Part shown: one piece after another, positions 16,635 through 22,250 of the stretch | Position numbering within the stretch: the first letter of the stretch is position 1 | How the letters are laid out: the number at the start of each line of letters is the position of its first letter | Source: Pseudomonadota bacterium | GTDB lineage: Bacteria; Pseudomonadota; Alphaproteobacteria; Rhizobiales; Rhizobiaceae | Reading direction: 5' to 3' | DNA length: 22,250 nt | NCBI GenBank assembly: GCA_023419995.1 | Contig: JAEZXF010000228.1 | Location: 1 to 22,250, forward strand | Notes under the pieces: model-generated | What the model saw: the letters and a program-made list of their open reading frames with translations, nothing else | Told to the model about the DNA's origin: nothing | The model's database searches: none | Made by a program: the position numbers and the translations under genes

Positions 16635-16650
16635 GTTACACTTTGGTAAC
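16635..16650. promoter_or_regulatory. Inverted repeat upstream of tolC
   Basis: GTTAC-ACTTTG-GTAAC, arms of 5 bp with a 6-base spacer, lies between the methyltransferase-like gene and tolC in the only AT-rich part of that 208-base gap. It resembles a dimer-binding operator; no regulator can be named. Confidence 0.35.
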
Positions 16651-16679
16651 AATTCAGAATTTTTTGGCCCTGTCCCCGG

Positions 16680-17345
16680 CTAAAATTCGAACTCCGGCAC
16701 CCGGTGGAATTCGCCGAGAGGCTTGACGGCGGCGTTGAACGCCAGGCGCGACGAGACGAGCCCGTCCTCCTTCAGCCAGATCGTGGCCCGGCCGGAATTG
16801 CCCTCGCCGACGACGGCGACCAGGCGCCCGCCGTCCTTCAGCTGGTCGAGCAGCGCCTGCGGAATCTCGTCCACCGCGCCCTCGACGAGAATCACGTCGT
16901 AGGGCGCCTGCGCGGCGTGGCCGGCGGAAAGCGCCCCCTCGACCACCGACACGTTCTCGAAGCCCTGCGCCGACAGCGCGCGCGTCGCCTCGGCCGCCAG
17001 CGTCGAATCACTCTCGAGCGCCACGACGAAGCCGGCGATCCGCGCCAGCACCGCCGTCGAATAGCCCGTGCCGCAGCCGACATCGAGGACGAGGTCGCCG
17101 GCGCGCACCTCGGCGAGCTGCAGCAGCTTGGCGAAGGGCGAGGCGCGCATCAGGAAGCGGCCCGGCTGCCCGGCCGCGACCTCGATGTCCTCGTCGATAT
17201 AGGCGAGCGGCCGGCGGCCGGCGGGCACGAACTCCTCGCGCGGGACCTCGAGCATGGCCGAGAGGATGGCCACGTCGGTCACGTCGGTCGTGCGCACCTG
17301 CCCATCGACCATCTTCACACGCAGTTCCTGGAAATCGGCTGTCAT
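16680..17345 (-). CDS. Protein-L-isoaspartate O-methyltransferase-like protein
   Basis: 221-residue class I SAM-dependent methyltransferase from ATG 17345 (MTADFQELRVKMVDGQVR); the frame back to 17372 is not used. SAM motif I is LVLDVGCGTGYSTAVLARI (86-104), with the acidic post-I residue in VVALESD and motif II-like YDVILVEGAVDEIP. The fold and the N-terminal MVDGQVR and VPREEFVP segments match the PCMT family, which repairs isoaspartyl residues. However, the substrate-binding signature near residues 55-70, usually IGxGQTISxP, reads VAAGQPGRFLMRASP here, so repair activity is doubtful. Relatives upstream of tolC in rhizobia carry the same generic label. It follows tRNA-Cys on the same strand, 171 bases downstream. 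Confidence 0.85.
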   Translation of the reverse strand: MTADFQELRVKMVDGQVRTTDVTDVAILSAMLEVPREEFVPAGRRPLAYIDEDIEVAAGQPGRFLMRASPFAKLLQLAEVRAGDLVLDVGCGTGYSTAVLARIAGFVVALESDSTLAAEATRALSAQGFENVSVVEGALSAGHAAQAPYDVILVEGAVDEIPQALLDQLKDGGRLVAVVGEGNSGRATIWLKEDGLVSSRLAFNAAVKPLGEFHRVPEFEF

Positions 17346-17394
17346 GTCTCTACCAGCCCGGCTCGCGGGCACCCCTCGTCAACCGCCTGGAGCG

Positions 17395-17417
17395 CCGCCG
17401 TTCCCGGTGAACGGCGG
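17395..17417. other. 9-bp perfect hairpin between tRNA-Cys and the methyltransferase-like gene
   Basis: CCGCCGTTC (17395-17403) / GAACGGCGG (17409-17417) with a 5-base loop. No U-run follows on either strand. It sits about 100 bases beyond the tRNA-Cys 3' end and about 50 before the next start, so it could be a processing or termination element. Confidence 0.4.
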
Positions 17418-17516
17418 GCCTCGGATATGCCGCGCTCTGCCCGGGTCCGTCGCCTTGTGCACCTCGCCCGGTCCGGCGCTGGAACGCGATCCTCATGCCC
17501 GGGGGCAGAGGAGGAT

Positions 17517-17590
17517 TGGAGGCCTCGGCCGGAATCGAACCGGCGTGCAAGGATTTGCAGTCCTCTGCGTAACCACTCCGCCACGAGGCC
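17517..17590 (-). tRNA. tRNA-Cys (anticodon GCA)
   Basis: 74-nt cloverleaf with encoded CCA. The acceptor stem is GGCCTCG / CGAGGCC, the discriminator is U, the anticodon loop CTGCAAA gives GCA, and the T-arm is GCCGG-TTCGATT-CCGGC. It reads towards the methyltransferase-like gene. Confidence 0.96.
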
Positions 17591-17616
17591 CCTCCGCCTG
17601 AAGCGTTCCAAGCGCC

Positions 17617-17645
17617 TCAATAGGTTCGGGGCTTGAGGGCGTCAA
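17617..17645 (-). promoter_or_regulatory. Candidate promoter of tRNA-Cys
   Basis: On the minus strand TTGACG (17645-17640) and TATTGA (17622-17617) are separated by exactly 17 bases. Transcription would begin about 20 bases before the tRNA. The -10 match is only partial. Confidence 0.45.
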
Positions 17646-17765
17646 GCCGGCTGCGCTCATTCCGGATGAATTCCCGTGCGACATTCCGCGGGGCGGGCCG
17701 GCCGGAGCCGCGCCGGAAGGAGGTCCCTGCCTTCCGGGGCGGCAGCGGAGAGGCGCGGCCCGCCT

Positions 17766-18062
17766 TCAGCCCTGCCGGTTCCGCCGGGCGCGCCTGCGCC
17801 CGCGGCGCTCTGCCCACCACAGCTCGGTCCGCCTGCGCCAGCGCCGCACCATCGCGAACTCGTAGGAGAGGATGAGGATGCCGAGCGGAATCATCCAGAA
17901 GCCGAGCACGGGCAGGAAGCCGAAGATGCCGAGGATGACCAGCAGCGTGCCGATGACGATGCGCATCCGGCGCGAGCGGGGCATGGAGAACTCCCGCCCC
18001 AGTATCGTGATCTTGCGCGGCCCGTCGTGGGCTTGCGGCTCCCTGGGCTCCCTGGGCTCCAT
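17766..18062 (-). CDS. Small two-helix membrane protein of unknown function
   Basis: 98 residues from ATG 18062 (MEPREPREPQAHDGPRKITI), with GAGG just upstream at very short spacing. The frame runs back to 18179 but its extra part is Arg/Ala-rich and looks non-coding, so the start is uncertain. Two hydrophobic segments lie at about 34-51 and 53-70, joined by a short FLPVLGF turn (GIFGFLPVLGFWMIPLGILIL). An Arg/Trp-rich basic tail (MVRRWRRRTELWWAERRGRR) predicts a cytoplasmic C-terminus. I know similar short proteins only as hypothetical membrane proteins in rhizobia, and a PGPGW-type relationship is possible but unproven. It sits between the two tRNA genes, upstream of tRNA-Cys on the same strand. 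Confidence 0.65.
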   Translation of the reverse strand: MEPREPREPQAHDGPRKITILGREFSMPRSRRMRIVIGTLLVILGIFGFLPVLGFWMIPLGILILSYEFAMVRRWRRRTELWWAERRGRRRARRNRQG

Positions 18063-18207
18063 GTCCTCGTGCTCGCTGCGGCTGGCGCCTGCTTTCCGGC
18101 GGCGCGCGGCAGGCCCCGCCGCGCGTCCCGCGGCACATATGAGGCGCCCCCGCGCCAAAGGCCATACCGGCATCGACAAAAAGCGGGAGAATTCGGCGAT
18201 TGATGCT

Positions 18208-18236
18208 TTGCAAAGCCGAAAACTGTTTGCTATTAG
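18208..18236 (+). promoter_or_regulatory. Candidate promoter of tRNA-Asn
   Basis: TTGCAA (18208-18213) and TATTAG (18231-18236), each four of six to consensus, are separated by 17 bases. A GC-rich GGCAGCC follows, like the discriminator of stringently controlled stable-RNA promoters. The start would be about 20 bases before the tRNA. Confidence 0.5.
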
Positions 18237-18263
18237 GCAGCCACGTTCACGCGAGCAGGCTGT

Positions 18264-18338
18264 TCCCCGGTAGCTCAGCGGTAGAGCAACCGGCTGTTAA
18301 CCGGTTGGTCGATGGTTCGAATCCGTCCCGGGGAGCCA
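18264..18338 (+). tRNA. tRNA-Asn (anticodon GTT)
   Basis: 75-nt cloverleaf with encoded CCA. The acceptor stem is TCCCCGG / CCGGGGA, discriminator G, D-arm AGCTCAGCGGTAGAGC, anticodon loop CTGTTAA, and the T-loop is TTCGAAT. Confidence 0.97.
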
Positions 18339-18666
18339 CTTTCTTCCAGAAAATGGTTGTCGATCAAGCGCTTCGGGCAAGGGTCTCGCCCGACGGCGCT
18401 CTCAGCCGATCAGTCGCGGCGCAAGTCGCGTGGGTGTCCCCTGCGACAACAAGCAAGCCGAAAGCTTTCCGGAAAGGCCGGCGCGCCTTGCGAACACTAC
18501 GCCCTGAACACTCCTTCAGCCCGCCCGCACCTGACAACAGAGCGCGGCGGGAAGAGCGATAGCGCGGCAGAGAAAGCGCCGGCCAGCCGGGCATGGACAC
18601 GGGCGGGCCGCCGGACCGGGTATGCGAACTCGCCATCGCAGATTGCGTGAAGACGCCCGCTGGGCG
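18339..18666. other. Gene-free stretch between tRNA-Asn and the amidohydrolase gene
   Basis: 328 bases with no supportable gene: the frames crossing it also run through the tRNA or the adjacent gene and lack any recognisable protein features. I see a 6-bp hairpin TCGGGC/GCCCGA at 18373-18393 without a U-run, and a 12-bp perfect palindrome CTTTCCGGAAAG at 18465-18476. I found no direct copy of the tRNA 3' end, so no attachment site of an integrated element is evident. Confidence 0.6.
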
Positions 18667-19458
18667 CTACCCCTCCAGCCCCGCAGCAGACGCCTGCACC
18701 GCCTGCGCCACCACGCCGGCCCAGGCGCGGGCGTCGTCGTCGGTGCGGATCAGGTCGTTGCGGATCTCGAACTCGGCGCAGTGCAGGCCACGCCTCTCGC
18801 CGTGGACGGGGATCGCGTAGTCGGTCTCGTCGCCGACGCTGTAGGGCTGGTTGACCCCGACGCAGTAGCCGGTGTTGGCCTTCAGCCATTCCGCGATGCC
18901 CGGCGAGAACTGCCGGTCGCGGTTGTAGAGGATGCCGATCTCCCACGGCCGGCTCGTGCCGCGGAACACCGGCGTGAAGCTGTGGATGGTGACGAGCAGC
19001 GTGCGCCGGGCCTCGGCGGCGCGGCGGTCGAGCGCCTCGCTCACCGCGTTGTGGAACGGCCAGAAGATCGCGTCGGCGCGGGCCTTCTTTTCCCCGGCGT
19101 CGATGCCGACATTGGCGGGGATGACGGTGTCCTCGCTGCGCTCCGGCGTGAAGTCGGGCACCGCCGGCTGGCGGTTGCAGTCGCAGACGAGGCGCGAGTA
19201 GCGCTGGGTGAACAACGGCGCGTCGAGCAGCGCCGACAGCGCCAGCGACACCTGCTTCGCGCCGATATCCCAGGCGATATGCCGCTCGAGGTCGACGGCG
19301 GAAAGCCCCATGTCGCCATAGGCGCGCGGGATCAGCCGGCCCGCATGCTCGCAGACCAGCACGAAATCCGACGTCCCGCCGGCATTGTGGATTTCGAGCG
19401 GATGCGGTTCATCATCCTGCAGGACAGGAAAGGCGCCGGCCTGAACGGAAGGGGTCAA
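18667..19458 (-). CDS. N-formylglutamate amidohydrolase-family protein
   Basis: 263 residues from a TTG at 19458. Conserved blocks of the N-formylglutamate amidohydrolase (FGase) family are present in order: VLVCEHAGRLIP (34-44), HIAWDIGA (60-67), QRYSRLVCDCNRQP, TVIPANVGI and VTIHSFTPVFRG, with Cys-Glu-His at 36-38 probably contributing to the metal site. HutG-type enzymes release glutamate and formate from N-formylglutamate in histidine breakdown, but no hut gene is adjacent, so the natural substrate is open. I prefer the TTG because TGGAG lies 8 bases upstream and the promoter candidate at 19489-19516 would exclude the only longer start, a GTG at 19503. It is divergent from the liv operon, which suggests a possible link to amino acid uptake. 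Confidence 0.85.
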   Translation of the reverse strand: MTPSVQAGAFPVLQDDEPHPLEIHNAGGTSDFVLVCEHAGRLIPRAYGDMGLSAVDLERHIAWDIGAKQVSLALSALLDAPLFTQRYSRLVCDCNRQPAVPDFTPERSEDTVIPANVGIDAGEKKARADAIFWPFHNAVSEALDRRAAEARRTLLVTIHSFTPVFRGTSRPWEIGILYNRDRQFSPGIAEWLKANTGYCVGVNQPYSVGDETDYAIPVHGERRGLHCAEFEIRNDLIRTDDDARAWAGVVAQAVQASAAGLEG

Positions 19459-19488
19459 TGTGAAAACTCCAGAGCACAATTGTCTGAA

Positions 19489-19516
19489 ATGGTACAAATC
19501 CACACAGAGAATTCAA
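19489..19516 (-). promoter_or_regulatory. Candidate promoter of the amidohydrolase gene
   Basis: On the minus strand TTGAAT (19516-19511) and TACCAT (19494-19489), four of six each, have a 16-base spacer. The start near 19482 would leave a leader of about 24 bases holding the TGGAG ribosome site. Confidence 0.4.
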
Positions 19517-19530
19517 CTTGTATCTTTTCG

Positions 19531-19560
19531 TTGACGCAGCATCGGCCGAGAACCTATCAT
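19531..19560 (+). promoter_or_regulatory. Promoter of the liv ABC operon
   Basis: TTGACG (19531-19536) and TATCAT (19555-19560) each match consensus in five of six positions, with an 18-base spacer. It is the best sigma70-type promoter seen in the window. The start would be near 19567. Confidence 0.6.
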
Positions 19561-19567
19561 CGAACGA

Positions 19568-19660
19568 GGACGCCTGACTAAACGTCCGCATCGGGGACGG
19601 CAGAGGAATTTTCCGGTCTCGGGCAAGGCAGCGGTCGTGCCGATGCGAAGAAGCATCGGC
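19568..19660 (+). promoter_or_regulatory. Structured liv leader with competing stems
   Basis: A perfect 8-bp hairpin GCCGATGC (19639-19646) / GCATCGGC (19653-19660) has loop GAAGAA. Further upstream, CGTCC (19583-19587) can pair with GGACG at 19568-19572 or at 19595-19599. GCATCGG at 19588-19594 could also pair with CCGATGC at 19640-19646. These pairings exclude each other. No U-run follows the last hairpin. Confidence 0.45.
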
Positions 19661-19760
19661 GGGGATCGACGCCCGGCCGGGAAGGAAACAGTCTTCGCAG
19701 CCGGCCCCGCAGGGATTTGTCGGACGCCTTGCCGGCGACAGGGAGAAACAGCGACAGCGC

Positions 19761-20552
19761 ATGACGGGCCGGGCGATCATCGAGGCGAGAGAACTGTCCA
19801 TGCGCTTCGGCGGCGTCGTGGCCGTCGACGGCTATTCGCTCACCCTCGGCAGGGACGACCTGACGGGGCTGATCGGCCCCAACGGCGCCGGCAAGACCAC
19901 GGCCTTCAACCTCCTGACCGGCGTGCTGCGCCCCACCACCGGCTCGATCACGGTCAACGGCCGCGACATGACCGGGCAGAGGCCGCACAGGCTGGCGCGG
20001 GCCGGCCTGGCGCGCACGTTCCAGAACATCCGCCTGTTCGCCGACCTCTCGGTGCTGGAGAACGTCATGTGCGGCGGCCACATGCGCAACGGCTCGTCGC
20101 TTCTCTCCACCCTCGCCTGGTCGCCGGCCTTCCGCCGCAACGAGGCGGAAATCGCCGAGAACGCGGCCCGCATCGTCGGCCAGGTCGGACTTTCCGCCTC
20201 CATAGACCGGCGCGCCGGCGCCCTTTCCTACGGCGACCAGCGGCGGGTCGAGATCGCCCCCGCGCTGGCGACGGGGCCGGAGGTGCTGCTGCTCGACGAG
20301 CCGGCGGCGGGCCTCAACCCGAGCGAGACGCAGGCGCTGGTCGAGCTGATCCGCCGCATCAACGGCGAATTCGGCATCGGCGTGCTCGTGGTCGAGCACG
20401 ACATGCGCCTCGTCATGACCATGTGCCGGCGCATCCAGGTCATCAACCGCGGCAAGCTCGTCTGCGAGGGCACGCCGGCCGAGGTGCAGGCCGACCCGGC
20501 GGTCATCGAGGCCTATCTCGGCACAAGGCGGCAGGGGAAGGCCCATGCCTGA
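19761..20552 (+). CDS. livG: Branched-chain amino acid-type ABC transporter ATP-binding protein LivG
   Basis: First of two ATPase subunits of a hydrophobic/branched-chain amino acid uptake (HAAT) ABC transporter; it acts on the inner face of the cytoplasmic membrane. 263 residues. Walker A GPNGAGKTT at 39-47, the Q-loop in RTFQNIRLFADLSVLENV, ABC signature LSYGDQ at 155-160, Walker B LLLDEPAAGLNP at 176-187 and switch His in VVEHDM. The insert after the Q-loop (ENVMCGGHMRNGSSLLSTLA) marks the LivG rather than LivF type. Odd: the helix after the signature reads VEIAPALAT, with Pro167 where the family nearly always has Arg. The nearest GGGAG is about 15 bases before ATG 19761, a long spacing. 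It overlaps livF by 8 bases. Confidence 0.92.
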   Translation: MTGRAIIEARELSMRFGGVVAVDGYSLTLGRDDLTGLIGPNGAGKTTAFNLLTGVLRPTTGSITVNGRDMTGQRPHRLARAGLARTFQNIRLFADLSVLENVMCGGHMRNGSSLLSTLAWSPAFRRNEAEIAENAARIVGQVGLSASIDRRAGALSYGDQRRVEIAPALATGPEVLLLDEPAAGLNPSETQALVELIRRINGEFGIGVLVVEHDMRLVMTMCRRIQVINRGKLVCEGTPAEVQADPAVIEAYLGTRRQGKAHA

Positions 20553-21282
20553 GGCCGGCATGCTCGAGGTCAGGGGCCTCAACGTCTTCCGCGGCGCCAC
20601 CCATGTGCTGAAGGACGTCTCCTTCGATGTCGGCAAGGGCGAGCTCGTCGCGCTGATCGGCGCCAACGGCGCCGGCAAGTCGACCACGCTGCTCGCGCTG
20701 TCCGGGCTGCTGCCCGTCAGGTCGGGCAGCGTCCGCATGGCGACGGAGAGCGGCGGGATGGAGCTGACGCGCGCCTCGACGGAGGCGATCGTGCGTGCCG
20801 GGCTGATCCACTGTCCCGAGGGCCGGCAGATCTTCCAGTCGCTGACCGTCGAGGAGAACCTCGCGCTCGGCGCCTACACGCGCTCCGACCGGGACTGGAT
20901 CGCCCGGACGACGGCGGAGGTCCACGATCTCTTCCCCATCCTGCGCGAGCGCGCCACGACGCCGGCCGGCGCGCTGTCCGGCGGCGAGCAGATGATGGTG
21001 GCGATGGGCCGCGCCCTGCTCGGCGCGCCGAAGCTGCTCCTGCTCGACGAGCCCTCGCTCGGCCTCGCGCCGAAGGTCATCGAGACCATCTTCGACGTCA
21101 TCGCCGAGCTCAAGGCGCGCGGCGTCACCATCCTGCTGATCGAGCAGAACGCCTCGATGGCGCTGGAGATCGCCGACCGCGCCCACGTCATGGAGAACGG
21201 GCGCATCACGCTCTCCGGAACCGGCGCGTCGCTCGGCGAGGACGACCAGGTGCGGCAGTCCTATCTGGGGGTGGCGGGATGA
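20545..21282 (+). CDS. livF: Branched-chain amino acid-type ABC transporter ATP-binding protein LivF
   Basis: Second ATPase subunit, 245 residues. Walker A GANGAGKST at 39-47, the LivF-type HCPEGRQIFQSLTVEENL around 89-106, signature LSGGEQ at 144-149, Walker B LLLDEPSLGLAP at 165-176 and switch His replaced in the LivF manner by LLIEQNASMAL. ATG 20545 overlaps the end of livG by 8 bases, and its stop overlaps livH by 4 bases (ATGA), indicating translational coupling. The ribosome site GGGGAAGG lies inside livG. A second Met (residue 6, 20560) is a possible alternative start. Confidence 0.93.
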   Translation: MPEAGMLEVRGLNVFRGATHVLKDVSFDVGKGELVALIGANGAGKSTTLLALSGLLPVRSGSVRMATESGGMELTRASTEAIVRAGLIHCPEGRQIFQSLTVEENLALGAYTRSDRDWIARTTAEVHDLFPILRERATTPAGALSGGEQMMVAMGRALLGAPKLLLLDEPSLGLAPKVIETIFDVIAELKARGVTILLIEQNASMALEIADRAHVMENGRITLSGTGASLGEDDQVRQSYLGVAG

Positions 21283-22169
21283 GCCAGTATCTCTTCCAGC
21301 AGCTGATCAACGGCCTGGCGCTCGGCAGCCTCTATGCGCTGGTCGCCATCGGCTTCTCGATGATCTACGGCATCGTCCGGCTCATCAACTTCGCCCATGG
21401 CGACCTGGTCATGATCGGCGCGTTCACCACGCTGGCGATGGTGCTCTACGGCATGCCGTGGCCCCTCATCCTGCTGGTGGTGCTGCTGGTCGGGGCGCTC
21501 GCCGGGATGACGATCCAGACCCTCGTCTTCCGGCCGATCATCGGCGCGCCGCAGGTCACCGGCTTCATCGCGACGCTCGCCGTCTCCATCGTCATCCAGA
21601 ACACGGCGCTGATGATCCTGTCCGGCCAGCCGCGCAACTTCCTGTTCCCGGCCGCCATGCGCCAGCGCGTCTCGCTGGGCGGGGTCAGCGCCTCGATGAC
21701 CGACCTCGTCATCATCGGCCTGACGCTGGCGCTGATCGCGCTGTTGTTCGTCATCGTCTACCGCACGCGGCTCGGCCGGGCGATGCGGGCGACGGCGGAG
21801 AACCTGATGGCCGCGCGGCTGATGGGCATCGCCGTCAACCGCACCATCCTCGCCGCCTTCGCCATCGGCTCGGCGCTCGCCGCCGTCGCCGGCCTGCTGT
21901 GGGGCGGCAAGTTCGGCCAGATCGATCCGCTGCTCGGCTTCGCGCCCGGCCTCAAGGCCTTCATCGCCTGCGTCATCGGCGGCGTCGGCTCGATCGGCGG
22001 CGCCATGCTCGGCGGCTACATCCTCGGCCTCGCCGAAGTCCTGTTCGTCGGTCTGCTGCCGCAGGAATATGCCGGCTATCGCGACGTGTTCGTGTTCTCG
22101 CTCCTCATCCTCATCCTTCTCGTCAAGCCGTCGGGGCTTTTTGTCCGCCATGTCGAAGAGCGCGCCTGA
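21279..22169 (+). CDS. livH: Branched-chain amino acid-type ABC transporter permease LivH
   Basis: First membrane subunit of the transporter, 296 residues, with about eight hydrophobic helices. The opening QQLINGLALGSLYALVAIGFSMIYGIVRLINFAHGDLVMIGAF is the LivH hallmark, and the ATPase-contact loop (EAA-like) is RAMRATAENLMAARLMGI with the usual downstream AFAIGSALAAVAGLLWG. The C-terminal part KAFIACVIGGVGSIGGAMLGGYILGLAE is also typical. ATG 21279 overlaps the livF stop by 4 bases, preceded by GGGGGTGGCGGG. It ends inside the start of the next gene. Confidence 0.95.
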   Translation: MSQYLFQQLINGLALGSLYALVAIGFSMIYGIVRLINFAHGDLVMIGAFTTLAMVLYGMPWPLILLVVLLVGALAGMTIQTLVFRPIIGAPQVTGFIATLAVSIVIQNTALMILSGQPRNFLFPAAMRQRVSLGGVSASMTDLVIIGLTLALIALLFVIVYRTRLGRAMRATAENLMAARLMGIAVNRTILAAFAIGSALAAVAGLLWGGKFGQIDPLLGFAPGLKAFIACVIGGVGSIGGAMLGGYILGLAEVLFVGLLPQEYAGYRDVFVFSLLILILLVKPSGLFVRHVEERA

Positions 22170-22250
22170 GCCATCCGGGGCGGCGGCCCCGCCCCCCGGC
22201 TCCCTCGCGGGCCCGCTGCGCACCCCGCGCGCCCAAGCGCGCGCCGCCCC
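22150..22250 (+). CDS. livM: Probable LivM permease, N-terminal fragment (runs off right edge)
   Basis: ATG 22150 lies inside the end of livH (20-base overlap) in another frame, and the frame stays open for 33 codons to the window edge. It begins MSKSAPEPSGAAAPPPG, a Pro/Ala-rich tail with basic residues and no membrane helix yet. By operon logic this is the second permease, LivM, whose rhizobial forms often carry a polar N-terminal tail. The ribosome site is poor (GGGGC about 13 bases upstream), so a later start beyond the window is possible. No family motif can be seen in this fragment. Confidence 0.55.
   Translation, partial: MSKSAPEPSGAAAPPPGSLAGPLRTPRAQARAA

Larger units (their letters stand above)
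19459..19760. other. Divergent control region between the amidohydrolase gene and livG
   Basis: 302 bases without a gene. It holds a minus-strand promoter candidate for the amidohydrolase gene (19489-19516), a better plus-strand promoter for the liv operon (19531-19560), and a liv leader of about 195 bases with several complementary segments (see the separate entries). Confidence 0.65.

Noticed and set aside
18200..18562. Plus-strand frame through tRNA-Asn
   Set aside because: It reads across the tRNA and has no plausible ribosome site or family similarity.
18651..18666. Possible terminator directly after the amidohydrolase gene
   Set aside because: The stem is only about 5 bp (CGCCC/GGGCG) with a 3-base loop and no real U-run.
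19412..19801. Minus-strand 129-codon frame in the divergent region
   Set aside because: It overlaps both flanking genes and the promoters. Its composition is not protein-like and no ribosome site was seen.
1..22250. Search by eye for CRISPR arrays, insertion sequences, phage genes and toxin-antitoxin or defence genes
   Set aside because: No regularly spaced repeats, transposase or integrase motifs, or defence-type domains were seen; all long open frames are housekeeping genes or their shadows.

Overview
The window looks like ordinary chromosomal DNA from a high-GC alphaproteobacterium, most likely order Hyphomicrobiales (Rhizobiales), perhaps near Mesorhizobium/Phyllobacteriaceae. The pointers are gene content and order: dgt-argS-SPOR protein; a PopZ (DUF2497) gene next to tolC and valS; an ExoR-type Sel1-repeat protein; a 611-residue IlvD; GC-rich codon use throughout. 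This placement rests on recognition from memory, not on a database search. I see no insertion sequence, phage gene, CRISPR array or toxin-antitoxin pair.

Layout. (1) Positions 1-4321, minus strand: dgt (dNTP triphosphohydrolase), argS, then the N-terminal part of a SPOR-type envelope protein that runs off the left edge. (2) 4452-4917: erpA/iscA-type Fe-S carrier on the plus strand, with its own promoter candidate and a strong terminator. (3) 4936-6423, minus: NCS2 xanthine/uric acid-type permease with a short hairpin-bearing leader. (4) 6547-7810, plus: exonuclease III (xth) and a DUF3995 membrane protein. (5) 7853-17345, minus: a long co-directional housekeeping block. In transcription order it holds an isoaspartyl-methyltransferase-like protein, TolC, PopZ, a PEBP-like secreted protein, ValRS, IlvD and ExoR. 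Several hairpins or terminators divide it, so it is several transcription units rather than one operon. (6) 17517-18338: tRNA-Cys (minus) and tRNA-Asn (plus) flanking a small membrane protein. (7) 18667-22250: an N-formylglutamate amidohydrolase-like gene (minus), divergent from a branched-chain-amino-acid-type ABC operon livG-livF-livH-livM (plus), whose last gene is cut by the right edge.

Functional themes are translation (ArgRS, ValRS, two tRNAs), nucleotide and purine handling (Dgt, permease), DNA repair (Xth), Fe-S supply (ErpA) together with an Fe-S client (IlvD), cell envelope and polarity (SPOR protein, PopZ, TolC, ExoR), and amino acid uptake. ErpA-type carriers deliver clusters to enzymes such as IlvD, but the two genes here are not adjacent.

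I found no convincing undescribed multi-gene system. The most interesting non-coding signals are the structured leader of the liv operon, with competing stems, and the short hairpin leader of the purine permease. All promoter and hairpin calls were made by eye without folding or motif software.
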